Below, one piece after another: positions 55,471 to 64,000 of a stretch of 64,000 nucleotides of DNA. The position numbers and the translations under genes were made by a program. Under the pieces are notes generated by a model, which made no database searches, was not told the origin of the DNA, and saw only the letters and a program-made list of their open reading frames with translations. This DNA comes from Yarrowia lipolytica (taxonomy: Eukaryota > Ascomycota > Dipodascomycetes > Dipodascales). How positions within the stretch are numbered: position 1 is the stretch's first letter; each line of letters begins with the position of its first letter. Location: assembly GCF_001761485.1 (NCBI RefSeq), contig NC_090775.1, positions 1,302,001 through 1,366,000 of the forward strand, read 5' to 3'.

Positions 55471-55974
55471 CCTGTGGCATGGCTAACGTTGATATACAAT
55501 AGACAGTATCGGTATCGATATGACAATACATTTTGGGTAGATGAGCGATCGAAGATAGAACCAGCAACTACTAATACGCCTACGGTTAAGGCTTTCATGA
55601 GCATTTGCAGCTTATGATTGTTGTTACAGTATTTTTTCTTTCTTTCTTCTGTTTCTTGTTTCTTCTCAACTAGAGTTCACTAAAGTTGCTTTTGTTAGTT
55701 GGAATTAGTTGGGGATAATATACAGTCTTATTTGATCGACTTTACCTGAGATTTGGGCGGCAAATAACTTGATGAACCCTTCCAAATGGTCTATTGAGGG
55801 ATTCTATTTTCCTAATATTCTCTTATTGCATCATTACTTATTGGTAGGCTGTTTCTGGTCAATTACATAGTGCATATAAAGTTCAAGTTAGCACCTGCGG
55901 GAATCGAACCGCAGCGTGAAAAAACTACACCTCTTGATCCATCGCCAATCATCCAGATCATCTCACACACAAAA
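55471..55974. other. Intergenic region with a tRNA-like B box
   Basis: A minus-strand GGTTCGATTCCC (55910-55899) lies in a hairpin CTGCGG/CCGCAG. It matches the pol III B box and T-arm loop, but no acceptor, D arm or anticodon arm can be found. The rest is pyrimidine-rich 3' sequence of the lipase gene and the leader of MRPL6. Confidence 0.45.
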
Positions 55975-56586
55975 ATGCTGCGAACCCGTGCCTTTTCCAC
56001 GTCGGCGCGAGTGCTGAGCTACATTGGAAAGCAGCCCATTCTCGTTCCCGAGTCGGTGACGCTGCAGATCTCGCCCACTGAGGTGGTGGTTGAGGGTCCT
56101 CTGGGACGAGTCCAGATGTCCAAGCCGACTTTTGTCAACATTGCATCGTCCCAGGACACCATGAGCTCCGGCTCTGTGCTGTCTGTGTCGGTTAACGACG
56201 CCACCAACAAGACGCAGCGAGCCATGTGGGGCACCATGCGAGGCCTCATCAACAACCATGTGACTGGTGTGACTGATGGCCATGTCGCTCTTCTGACCTT
56301 GGTGGGAACTGGATACCGAGCTGGAGTCGAGAAGGACGCCCACACCGGCGCTCCCATTGTCTCCGTTCGATGCGGTTTCTCCCACCCCATCAACTTTGTC
56401 ATTCCTGCTGGCATCGAGGTGACTACACCCATCCCCACTCGAATTCTCATCAAGGGCGCTGACAAACAGCAGGTCAAGCTGTTTGGAGCTTCCATTCGAC
56501 TCAAGCGACCCCCGGAGCCTTACAAGGGCAAGGGAATCTACCTCGACGACGAGACCATCACCCGAAAGGCCACCAAGGTGAAATAA
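55975..56586 (+). CDS. MRPL6: Mitochondrial large-subunit ribosomal protein uL6m
   Basis: The product is 203 residues from the ATG at 55975, which starts a mitochondrial presequence (MLRTRAFSTSARVLSYIG). The frame upstream is open, but it runs through the tRNA-like B box and is not conserved. The body is ribosomal protein L6: IGKQPILVPESVTLQI, VEGPLGRVQM, TQRAMWGTMRGLINNHVTGV, LTLVGTGYRAGVE, and the L6 signature region with IPTRILIKGADKQQVKLFGA, ending PPEPYKGKGIYLDDETI. The leader ends cacacacaaaaATG, nearly the same as in MRPL9. A UGUAAAUA motif begins two bases after the stop. Confidence 0.97.
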   Translation: MLRTRAFSTSARVLSYIGKQPILVPESVTLQISPTEVVVEGPLGRVQMSKPTFVNIASSQDTMSSGSVLSVSVNDATNKTQRAMWGTMRGLINNHVTGVTDGHVALLTLVGTGYRAGVEKDAHTGAPIVSVRCGFSHPINFVIPAGIEVTTPIPTRILIKGADKQQVKLFGASIRLKRPPEPYKGKGIYLDDETITRKATKVK

Positions 56587-56587
56587 A

Positions 56588-56595
56588 TGTAAATA
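56588..56595 (+). promoter_or_regulatory. Puf3-type motif in MRPL6 3' region
   Basis: TGTAAATA starts two bases after the TAA stop of MRPL6, on the sense strand. Confidence 0.6.
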
Positions 56596-56974
56596 GATTG
56601 GTTATGAAAAGATTTGACACGACACCAGTAGCATGTGGCTTCTGTTGAGGTTAGCATGAATCGCGCAACCAACAAACCTGTAGAAACAGAACCTGTACTT
56701 GTACAGTAGCGCACGCCGCTTTGGCTATACCCTCGCATGACATATCTCGAACGATACCCCGACAAGAGGCGATGACAAGGATACCAACTCGTCTGAATGA
56801 GTATCTGAGTCTGACAGTCCGATAAGATACCGAAGCAGTTCTCGTACTACAGGCTAATGTATATATCATATCCAACAAACGGCTCGCTCTAGAGACTCTC
56901 ATTATTGATATTATCCCAAAATGGATCCATAGGCCGCTACATTCACGTCTACAACTCAAGCAGGCTAGTCATTC

Positions 56975-56982
56975 TATGTACA
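56975..56982 (-). promoter_or_regulatory. Puf3-type motif in COA1 3' region
   Basis: TGTACATA on the minus strand lies 55 bases after the COA1 stop. The surrounding TATGTACATA is a palindrome, so the motif also reads on the plus strand. Confidence 0.5.
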
Positions 56983-57037
56983 TAAGCTGAATGTCGACAG
57001 TAGCGTCGCATTCTAGGATTCGTCAACATGACAAGGT

Positions 57038-57709
57038 CTAGTTAACAAGATGTTCCTCCTCATCAATGATGAGGGGATCAATGAGTGAGTCGGCCAGGTT
57101 GACGACTCGTCCGTCTGGGAAGGTCAGAGACCACTCGAGCACTCGGAACTTTTCTCGGCCGGAGGCTCGTCGCGAGTTGAAATGCATGATGGCCTCGGCC
57201 TTGTTTCCCTTGACGGGGAAGGAGAAGTCCACCTTTCCAACAAGAGGACGAATGGTTCCCGACACCCAGGTGTAGGCACTGGCGAATCGGATACCCGAGC
57301 CCAGCTCCTCGTTGGCCAGGGGCGACTTTCGGAGCGTGTACATGCAAGATGAGACCTGCGAAGACGACATCTTCTCGTAGTTGAAGGAGAAGGCCAGAGA
57401 CACGGTCATGATGACCACAAACAGACCAAATCCGGCCCATCGGCGCATCTTGTGGCTGGTAATGTTAGGCAGCTCCGTGTCCACGGTGACAGGTGCATTG
57501 GGCACCTTTTCGGGCGTGAACGGCTCAAAGGTGTGGCCCTCGTAACGTCGCAGGTTTCGGTCTTCGGGCAGCAGCTTTTCGTCGTCCTTCTTGGCGTCGG
57601 TCGACTGCTGGTGGAGCCACAGACGGCTGGTTGTGGACAGGGGTCGGGCGACCGAGAGAGGTCGCAGCAACGAAGGCAGAGCTCGTTGGGGACGCAGTAG
57701 TCGAAGCAT
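57038..57709 (-). CDS. COA1: Cytochrome c oxidase assembly factor Coa1
   Basis: The product is 223 residues from the ATG at 57709. The upstream open frame crosses the TATA region and is not coding. Coa1 is an inner-membrane protein that helps early Cox1 assembly with Mss51 and Shy1. The first 35 residues are an arginine-rich mitochondrial presequence (MLRLLRPQRALPSLLRPLS). One membrane helix (about 92-109, AGFGLFVVIMTVSLAFSF) is followed by the Coa1/Tim21-like domain: SSCMYTLRKSPLANEELG, SGTIRPLVGKVDFSFPVKG, and EWSLTFPDGRVVNLAD. A variable-length linker makes it slightly longer than the S. cerevisiae protein (197 residues). Confidence 0.92.
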   Translation of the reverse strand: MLRLLRPQRALPSLLRPLSVARPLSTTSRLWLHQQSTDAKKDDEKLLPEDRNLRRYEGHTFEPFTPEKVPNAPVTVDTELPNITSHKMRRWAGFGLFVVIMTVSLAFSFNYEKMSSSQVSSCMYTLRKSPLANEELGSGIRFASAYTWVSGTIRPLVGKVDFSFPVKGNKAEAIMHFNSRRASGREKFRVLEWSLTFPDGRVVNLADSLIDPLIIDEEEHLVN

Positions 57710-58271
57710 TGTGTGAGTGTGTGCGAGGTGTGTGGTGGACTGCTCTGATATTGTAAGACGTACGGTATATTTGCTTTTATAGTTTGTATGGGTGTGGGTA
57801 GAAGGAGCTCTCCAAAGACCACCAGTAGCAGGTGTTTGGGAGCAAGTTGCACCGGAAAGAACTAACAGAGAGATTTGCACTGTAGATGTGGGTTGGTTTA
57901 TGGGCAATTGGGGGGAAAAAGACCCCTATCGATGGTCATACTGTCCGCTTAAGATTACTTTCACCTCAGATTAACTTACTTAACAAACAGACTCAGCGTT
58001 ACTTGAGAAATAGCTACAATTGTATCGAGGAAACAGATGACTTCAAACCAGCACCAAAAAGTGTGGGATTGAAAAAAATGACACCGGCAATCAACTTGCA
58101 GAGTCCACCATGGTATTTCAGCTCTTTCTCAGCCGTTGTCATTACCCCCCCTCGGTTCCTAAGTAAACGCAGGTTGGTCCTCCCACCTAGCTTCAAAGTT
58201 ACCCTACCGTGAAATTTCCCAAGATTTTGACATTGCAGAACCACCACCCAGATCTGATCACACACACAAAA
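57710..58271. other. Divergent promoter region COA1 / MRPL9
   Basis: A 562-base shared promoter region. It has tatttgctttta (about 57769-57780) on the COA1 side and pyrimidine-rich sequence on the MRPL9 side. No further gene is visible. Confidence 0.5.
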
Positions 58272-59126
58272 ATGTTGCCTCGACTCCGTCTCATGGCAGA
58301 GGCCACTCCCGTGCGCGTGTTCAGCCGCGGCGTGGCCCAGCTCATCTCGCCCAACGCCAACGTCCCCGCCGCCGAGGCTCCCGCTCGAAACAACTCGCCT
58401 GCGGCCGCCTACGCCCGAAAGCAGCTGGTGTCTCGAACCGGAGCTCTGGCGTTCAAGCGAGGCATGATCTCGTGGTACGACGAGAACGGCGTGCACATGC
58501 CCGCCACGGTGCTGGAGATTGATCTGTGCCAGGTGGTGGGCCACAAGACCGAGGAGAAGCACGGATACAACGCCGTCCAGGTCGGAATGGGACACAGAAA
58601 CAAGGCGCTGCAGAAGATGAACAAGAGCAAACTCGGCCAGTTTTCGGCCGCCACCGTCAACCCCAAGCAGGCGGTTGCCGAGTTTCGAATCCGCGGCAAG
58701 GACGGCCTTCTTCCCATCACCACCGAGATCACTGCCTCGCACTTCAAGGTCGGCCAGTACGTCGATGTCCAGGCCACCTCCAAGGGTAAGGGATTCTCCG
58801 GAGTCATGAAGCGACACGGCTTCTCCGGTCTGCCCGCTTCCCATGGTGTTTCGCTCAAGCATCGATCCGGAGGAACTACCGGTCAAAACACCGATCCTGG
58901 ACGAGTGTTCCCCGGACGAAAAATGGCCGGAAACATGGGTAACGAGACCGTCACCCTCAAGAACCAAAAGGTGCTATCCGTTGACGAGGACACCGGAATT
59001 GTCATTGTCAAGGGCATGGTCCCCGGCTCCAAGGGCAAGATTGTCAAGCTCAGCGACGCCCGAAACATGTACGGCGTGGCCGCCCATGATGTCAAGTCCA
59101 GACTCGGTCCTCTGGTCCCTGAATAA
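58272..59126 (+). CDS. MRPL9: Mitochondrial large-subunit ribosomal protein uL3m
   Basis: The product is 284 residues from the ATG at 58272 (MLPRLRLMAEATPVRVFSRG, a mitochondrial presequence). The body is ribosomal protein L3: RTGALAFKRGMISWYDENG (compare the bacterial GxKxGMT start), TVLEIDLCQVVGHKTEEKHG, YNAVQVGMG, and the signature region FKVGQYVDVQATSKGKGFSG with VMKRHGFSGLPASHGVSLKH and GTTGQNTDPGRVFPGRKMAG. The end is VKGMVPGSKGKIVKLSDARN. The motif UGUAUAUA begins two bases after the stop, as in MRPL6. Confidence 0.98.
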   Translation: MLPRLRLMAEATPVRVFSRGVAQLISPNANVPAAEAPARNNSPAAAYARKQLVSRTGALAFKRGMISWYDENGVHMPATVLEIDLCQVVGHKTEEKHGYNAVQVGMGHRNKALQKMNKSKLGQFSAATVNPKQAVAEFRIRGKDGLLPITTEITASHFKVGQYVDVQATSKGKGFSGVMKRHGFSGLPASHGVSLKHRSGGTTGQNTDPGRVFPGRKMAGNMGNETVTLKNQKVLSVDEDTGIVIVKGMVPGSKGKIVKLSDARNMYGVAAHDVKSRLGPLVPE

Positions 59127-59127
59127 A

Positions 59128-59135
59128 TGTATATA
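59128..59135 (+). promoter_or_regulatory. Puf3-type motif in MRPL9 3' region
   Basis: TGTATATA starts two bases after the TAA stop of MRPL9, in the same position as the MRPL6 motif. Confidence 0.6.
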
Positions 59136-59418
59136 GATCGCATAGTGCAATAACCGCGGAAGCGGATAACAGAGAATCGACGGGGTAGATAGATGGCTTG
59201 TAGAACCGCATAAGGTCGTGGACAACAGCCCTCTCCAGGCGAATCGTTGCTACAAGTAGTTGTACATACAAGATACTATTACAAGTACAAGTATACGGGC
59301 ACAAATACTCGTACTAGTATCGTACGATGGTACACAGATATTTTCAACAATATATTTACTGAATGATATGGATGGTCTCACTTACAATTTTGCTCGGATC
59401 TTTGGCTCCGCTCATGAT

Positions 59419-62400
59419 CTACAAATCCTCGTCCATATCGGCGGGCTTGACCAAACCGCCAATCTTGAGAGCCTTCTCCTTGTTCTGTCGCTCGGCCTCG
59501 ACCCGATCCCGCTCCTTGTCCTCGGCGTACAAATGCTCCGTGTTGCCTCCGCCATACTCCTTGATCTGCACCAGGAAGTCTCGCAGATTGAGCTTGAACC
59601 GGGGGAAGTCCTTGTGTAATGCAAACAGACCCTCAATGAAGTTGGACACCTGGCCCTCGGTCAGATGAGGGAAGGCCTCCAGCAGCATGTGGCCCATGTA
59701 CTGCCGCAGATAGACAGAGTTGGACGTGCCATCGGGCACCTGGCCGGGCTGGTACAGAGGCACCGAGATGGCGTTGGACTCGACCAGATCAATCTGCTTG
59801 GCCAGCACCTGGCACTGCTGCTTGAAGCCGGCCTTGTGGTCCGTGTCTGTGAGCACATGGAACATACCCTGCAGAATGTTGAAAAAGTAGTTCTGGTAGA
59901 ACTTTGCGGCAAACTCAGGTGTGGCCTTCTCGGACACGTTTTGCAGCAGCTCGTATGTCAGAGCCAGACCTGCAGACTCCACCTCTCGGTGATCGTGTTT
60001 GGAAGCCCACAGACACGCGTCCACCACGAGAGAAAAGCCCTCGTCGGGAAGAGTAACAATGGCAGCAAACGAGTACAGGTTGATGGCTCGCAGCAGCTCA
60101 AAAAAGCCAACTCGGTGCTCGGGGTAGTCGGTGAAGTTGGTGTTGATCATGTTGAGAGTGCACTCAAACACATTCTGCAGAATCATGACAACTCCGTCGG
60201 GAATCTGGCCGCCCACGCGGGTCACGACCGTGTTCATGCAGTTGAGCACCTCGGCGTCTCGAGCGTCAGGCACGTTGGAGCTGTAGTCCTCCAGGACGGC
60301 CTGGAAGAGAGGAGGCGCCAGGTTCTGCGACACATCCTCGAGGTTGTCGGCGGTGGAGACGTAGGTCTGGATCAGCTTCAGCGACTCCTTCTTGATGGTT
60401 CGCAGACCTCGAACCTTGGGGGTTCGGGTAGCAATCTGGCCCTGCGAAGCCACTGCCTCGGAAATGGTGCTGGACACGGCCCGGTACAGGTGCAGCATGT
60501 CCATGTAGATGAGCTTCAGCTGGGGCTGGAAGCCGGCGCCGAGAGCGGTGCAGGTGGCCACATTGGTTTTCATCACGTTGGAGAAAGTCTTGACGGGCTC
60601 AGGGTTGGACAGAATGTCAGGGTCGTTTCGAGCCTGGTTCATGAGCTGCTCCCAGGCCTGATTGGGGAGTCGCATGAGCTCAGAAAGCAGCCGTTCTCGA
60701 ATGGCTCGGGCGTTCTGGGCGGAAATGATATGGCCACAGGCCTCGTAGAACGTGTGGACCTGCGAGGGCTGCAGCGCCTCGGTGATCTCGCCCAGATCTC
60801 GAACGATCTCATCGATGAAAGGCTCTGTCTCGTTGGGCTGCTGGGCCACAAAGTGCCGCTTGCACTTTTGCGCAATCTTGATAAAGGTGTCACAGGCCAT
60901 ATCCTGGACACCCTCGTGGGTCTCCTTCATGAACTCAAACAGCTTCTTGACGACCGTTTTGAGGAACTTCCAGTGCGCCTTGAGGAATCGGGGGTACTGG
61001 CCGACAATGTACATGATGTCTGAGGCGACCACAGCCTTGTTGTCCTTGCCACGCATCTGGTCCGTCAGCGACAGCAGCTTCTTGACCACGGACACGAGGA
61101 ACCGCTTCTCCAGCTCCTCGTTCATGGCACCCGAAATGGAACCAATGGCCCAACAGAGGGTGTTGAGATTGTTCCAAGACCACTCAGAGCCGTCCAGCTG
61201 TCGGGCCAGTTTGTCGGACATGATTCGCTCGGTGTCAGACACGTCCAGGTGGGTCAAGTAGACCAGCACCTCCCGCATGCTCTTGTACAGAATGATGGTG
61301 TCGGACTCTCGGAAGAACTCTCGCACGATTTCTCCCTCGTCGTTCTCCACAATGAGCACCTCTTCGGGACGGGCCATATTCTCAATCATCACCAGACGCA
61401 GCTGCGACAGAACGGGGCCATACATGTGCTTTCGAAGGTTGTAGTTTTGCAGCACCTCGGGGGCAATGGCACCCTGGGCGTTCAGGTTCTGGCCAAAGGG
61501 GTTCTGAGCAAACACAGAGTTGAGGTCGTTGAGAGGCAGACTCTGGATCTCCTCGTAGAGCTGGGAGACGAGACGTCCCCAGTAGTCCAGGCACACCTTG
61601 AACAGCTCTCGCTCCTCAATCTTGGAGATTTTGATGAGGTACATGTGCGCGTTGATGAGCAGGTCCTGGCTCTCCTGTCGCTCCACAAGGTCCAGGTGGT
61701 GTGTCAGAAACGAGGTGAGGAAGATACCCAGGTTCTGAATGTACTCCTGGTCGGATGTGCTGGCCTCGGCGTAGACGGCCTTGAAGTCCGTCTGCAGGGG
61801 GATGACCCGGTTGATGATGCCGAGGGCGCCGGTGATCATGGCGAAGTACTGCTGGTCGTAGTCCTTGGTGGACAGAGACGAGATCTCGGTGAGACACTTG
61901 AGAGTCAAGTCTCGGAACTCCTCAGGCTCTAGAAACTTGTTGACCAACAGCTCCAGCACGGGGGTCTTGAAGATGAAATCCAGAGGGATCCAGCCGAGGT
62001 ATCGAAGCAGGGAGTGCAGGGTGGCCTGGATCAGCGAAGGTCGATCAGCCTTCTCCAGCACCTTGAGACACAGCTCGAAGATTTTGGAGAACTCGGAGAC
62101 CATCTGGGACTTGAGGGTGTTGGTCTTGGCCTGGGTCATGGTTTCCTGGGAGAAGTCAAAGACCTCCTCCGACAGGTATCGCAGGATGAGCATGTTGTTT
62201 TCGCAGATGTTGGCGGACATTTGCGACGATTCGACAATCTCGTCGATGAAGTTGGGCCACTCCTGGGGCCAGTCCTGTTTAAGGATCTGCACAATGGTGA
62301 GGTCGTACTTCTTGATGAGGGCCCGCTGGCTCTTGAAGGTGGCGTCGTCGTTGGAGAGGCCGACTGCGAGCGCCACGAGGAAGTTTCGAATGCCCAGTCG

Positions 62401-62923
62401 CTGTTCTTGGGGCAGCAGCTTCCATCGGGTTTTGATCATGTTGTCGAGGATGGACAGGGCGATATCTGGGTTAGTATGGGAATCATTTAGATCGCGAGGT
62501 GAAGCAAAGCGGGCAATGGCTAGGACGTGGCAGCGATTGCACTGGCAGCGATTGCATTGGCAGCGATGGCGCTGGTAGCGACATCACCTTCTGTGCCGCC
62601 ACAACCACTGCGGCAGTGGCGAATGGTGCTAACTCATGACCTGGTCTGTGCAGCATCACCACAATTGAGCCATCTGCTCTCCATCTCCTCTTCTTCTCCT
62701 CTCCTTCTCCGTGCGTCTCATACTCACACTTGGACTCGGACTCTGTGGACTTTTCTAAAATCTGATCGGCCTTGAGCCAGGCGTCGTTGTGGGCCTTGAA
62801 CTGGTTGAGCACCTGCTCGGCCTGCTTTCGCTCGGTGGCATTGGTGCCTCGGTAGAAGGCCTTGACCACGTTGTCGAACAGAGCAACGTCAAAGTCGCCT
62901 TCAAACACTAGAATTCCCTCCAT
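59419..62923 (-). CDS. CRM1: Exportin-1, nuclear export receptor
   Basis: Exon 1 is 62923-62728 and exon 2 is 62465-59419. The 262-base intron has a GTGAGTATGAG donor and a CATACTAACCCAG end. The product is 1080 residues (about 1084 in S. cerevisiae). Crm1 carries leucine-rich NES cargo out of the nucleus with Ran-GTP. Exon 1 encodes [20 protein letters not shown] and the importin-beta N domain. The splice restores [24 protein letters not shown] repeats follow, with the NES-groove region [20 protein letters not shown] and [17 protein letters not shown], and the C-terminal [13 protein letters not shown]. At the position of human Cys528 the protein has a threonine (T533, in [12 protein letters not shown]), as in S. 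cerevisiae. The intron holds a 15-base tandem repeat. Confidence 0.98.
62529..62588. repeat. 15-base tandem repeat inside the CRM1 intron, four copies
   Basis: Units of the form ggcagcgattgcact begin at 62529, 62544, 62559 and 62574. The fourth is diverged. Being a multiple of three, it keeps a minus-strand frame open through the intron, which explains the false extended reading frame there. Confidence 0.85.
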
Positions 62924-63377
62924 GGTGGTGCTATCGGGTGGTGCAAACGGTAGAGGTGAGTAGCGTTGTACTTGTAACTTTTCCACACCCTTCTCTCAAT
63001 GCAGGAAAATATAAACAGCAGACCAACTAGGTAGTACGGGGCTGTCGGGGGGTGGCGGCGGTAGAGCGGGAACTGCGGCGGTCTCTGCGGAAGCGATTGT
63101 GTACAAAGAACGGCTTGGAGGCAGCAGAGGAAGACTGTCTTGTTGTTCGTCCTTCAAATTTGCGTAGAGTAAACGCCTGTTTGGTTCGGAAAACTAAAGC
63201 AAACTCAACACTGTATATATGCCAGCTGAGTTAGCCCAGCATAAGGTCTGCGTCGGGGTTAGGGTTGCGGCACGTTGGGACTTTACCTGCTGTCCAACTA
63301 TAGACATGAGTATAACCGTGTAACAACCTGCGGGTTCGACTCAGGGCAATGTCGTAAACGTGCACCAATCCGGCAGC

Positions 63378-63618
63378 CACGTGACAGTTACTCTACTACA
63401 GGTTGTGTTGATTTGGTCGTCGTCTTTCCATACTGTCACGTGACATTACTAATACGACTTGTTGTCTTCTTCTTCTTCTTCTTCTTCTTTACTGTCACGT
63501 GACAGTGGCGCAGGGTGGCAACAAAAACAACGTGGAGCGTTGAAAGACGAGCAAATGGGATAAGCGAGTCATGTGACTGAGCGACTTGCTGGTCCAGGAG
63601 GGATAGTGTCACGTGACA
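63378..63618. promoter_or_regulatory. Cluster of four CACGTG sites, three in the 12-base palindrome TGTCACGTGACA
   Basis: CACGTG occurs at 63378-63383. TGTCACGTGACA occurs at 63434-63445, 63493-63504 and 63607-63618; the second of these extends to the 16-base palindrome ACTGTCACGTGACAGT. A near-copy GTCATGTGAC is at 63568-63577. The core fits basic helix-loop-helix factors such as Cbf1. Confidence 0.75.
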
Positions 63619-63911
63619 GAAAGCTATGTGTAGATCACCGGCCCTTTTACCGGGGGACGTTATCATTATTTTTTTTTTATTTTTTTTCTATTTATTACTA
63701 TTACCTATTGCACATCTTTAAGTGGGTGAACCCTGTTTATCCGGCAACGGTCTTTTTTCTGTCGCCGATATATCCGGCCAACTTTATGATTTAGTGAAAG
63801 AAATGGGGGAAAGGGGAAATGAGAAAAATGAAAATGGGAAAGGAATGAAAGAAGAAAAAATGAGAAAAAAATGAGAAAAAATGGAAAAAATAGGGAAAAA
63901 ATTAGGGGAAA

Positions 63912-63988
63912 ATGGAGGAGAAACGGGAAAATGGGGGAGAAACGGGAAAATGGGGGAGAAACGGGAAAATGGGTGAGAAACGGGAAAA
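63912..63988. repeat. 19-base purine-rich tandem repeat, four copies
   Basis: Units of the form atgggggagaaacgggaaa begin at 63912, 63931, 63950 and 63969. They sit in a 200-base stretch that is almost purely A and G on the plus strand. Confidence 0.85.
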
Positions 63989-64000
63989 ATGAAATAAATG

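Larger units (their letters stand above)
56587..57037. other. Convergent intergenic region MRPL6 / COA1
   Basis: This 451-base spacer carries one Puf3-type motif for each gene (56588 and 56975). No gene is visible. Confidence 0.55.
62924..64000. other. Gene-free right end upstream of CRM1
   Basis: About 1.1 kb. It contains ggggttagggttg (63256-63268), the cluster of CACGTG palindromes and the purine-rich repeat listed separately, a (CTT)n run (about 63463-63488) and T-rich stretches (63670-63688). No gene is visible. A gene to the right of the window may start here. Confidence 0.5.

Noticed and set aside
59665-61023. 452-codon open frame on the plus strand
   Set aside because: It is fully antisense to CRM1 and rich in H, L and G, as expected from the complement of biased codons.
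63325-63345. gggttcgactcaggg resembling a tRNA B box
   Set aside because: No tRNA arms or acceptor stem can be folded around it.

Overview
The window is nuclear DNA of a budding yeast and looks like Yarrowia lipolytica. Three lines of evidence support this. (1) Introns start GTGAGT, or occasionally GTAAGT, and have a CTAAC branch site lying almost directly against the acceptor AG. (2) A tRNA gene is fused to a 5S rRNA gene in one transcription unit (44541-44748), an arrangement known from this species. (3) The proteins resemble Saccharomycotina orthologues throughout. From memory, the formaldehyde dehydrogenase and patatin lipase genes fit chromosome F, but I could not check that.

Layout. 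1-5.3 kb: VMA16 (cut by the left edge), a small coiled-coil protein, HEM4, BUD32, PRP9. 5.9-13.2 kb: two unknown membrane proteins, VPS34, and a CENP-B/pogo-type domesticated transposase gene. 13.9-21.0 kb: glutathione-dependent formaldehyde dehydrogenase, a possible decayed reading frame, CAB5, a small unknown gene, and EFB1 with two introns, the second holding a U18-type C/D snoRNA. 21.5-21.7 kb: a tiny two-exon gene whose 37-residue product ends in a CaaX box and looks like an a-factor pheromone precursor. 21.8-24.8 kb: three kilobases without a recognisable gene, then an OPT transporter. 28.5-44.4 kb: PKC1, MRP10, ubiquitin-RPS31, a DeSI-type peptidase, RPN2 with a PACE box, UTP7, and an unknown protein rich in SUMO-type motifs. 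44.5-44.7 kb: tRNA-Gln(CUG)-5S rRNA. 45-63 kb: a secreted protein, SER3, OMA1, a TGL-type lipase, MRPL6, COA1, MRPL9 and CRM1. The right end is gene-free, with a cluster of CACGTG palindromes and purine-rich tandem repeats.

Functional themes. Most genes are single-copy housekeeping genes. Five encode mitochondrial proteins (MRP10, OMA1, MRPL6, COA1, MRPL9), and each has a Puf3-type UGUANAUA motif after its stop codon. The most striking single item is the spliced a-factor-like gene. The snoRNA in EFB1, the tRNA-5S fusion, the inactive-looking CENP-B-like protein and the CACGTG palindrome cluster come next. I saw no retroelement, CRISPR array or recent insertion.
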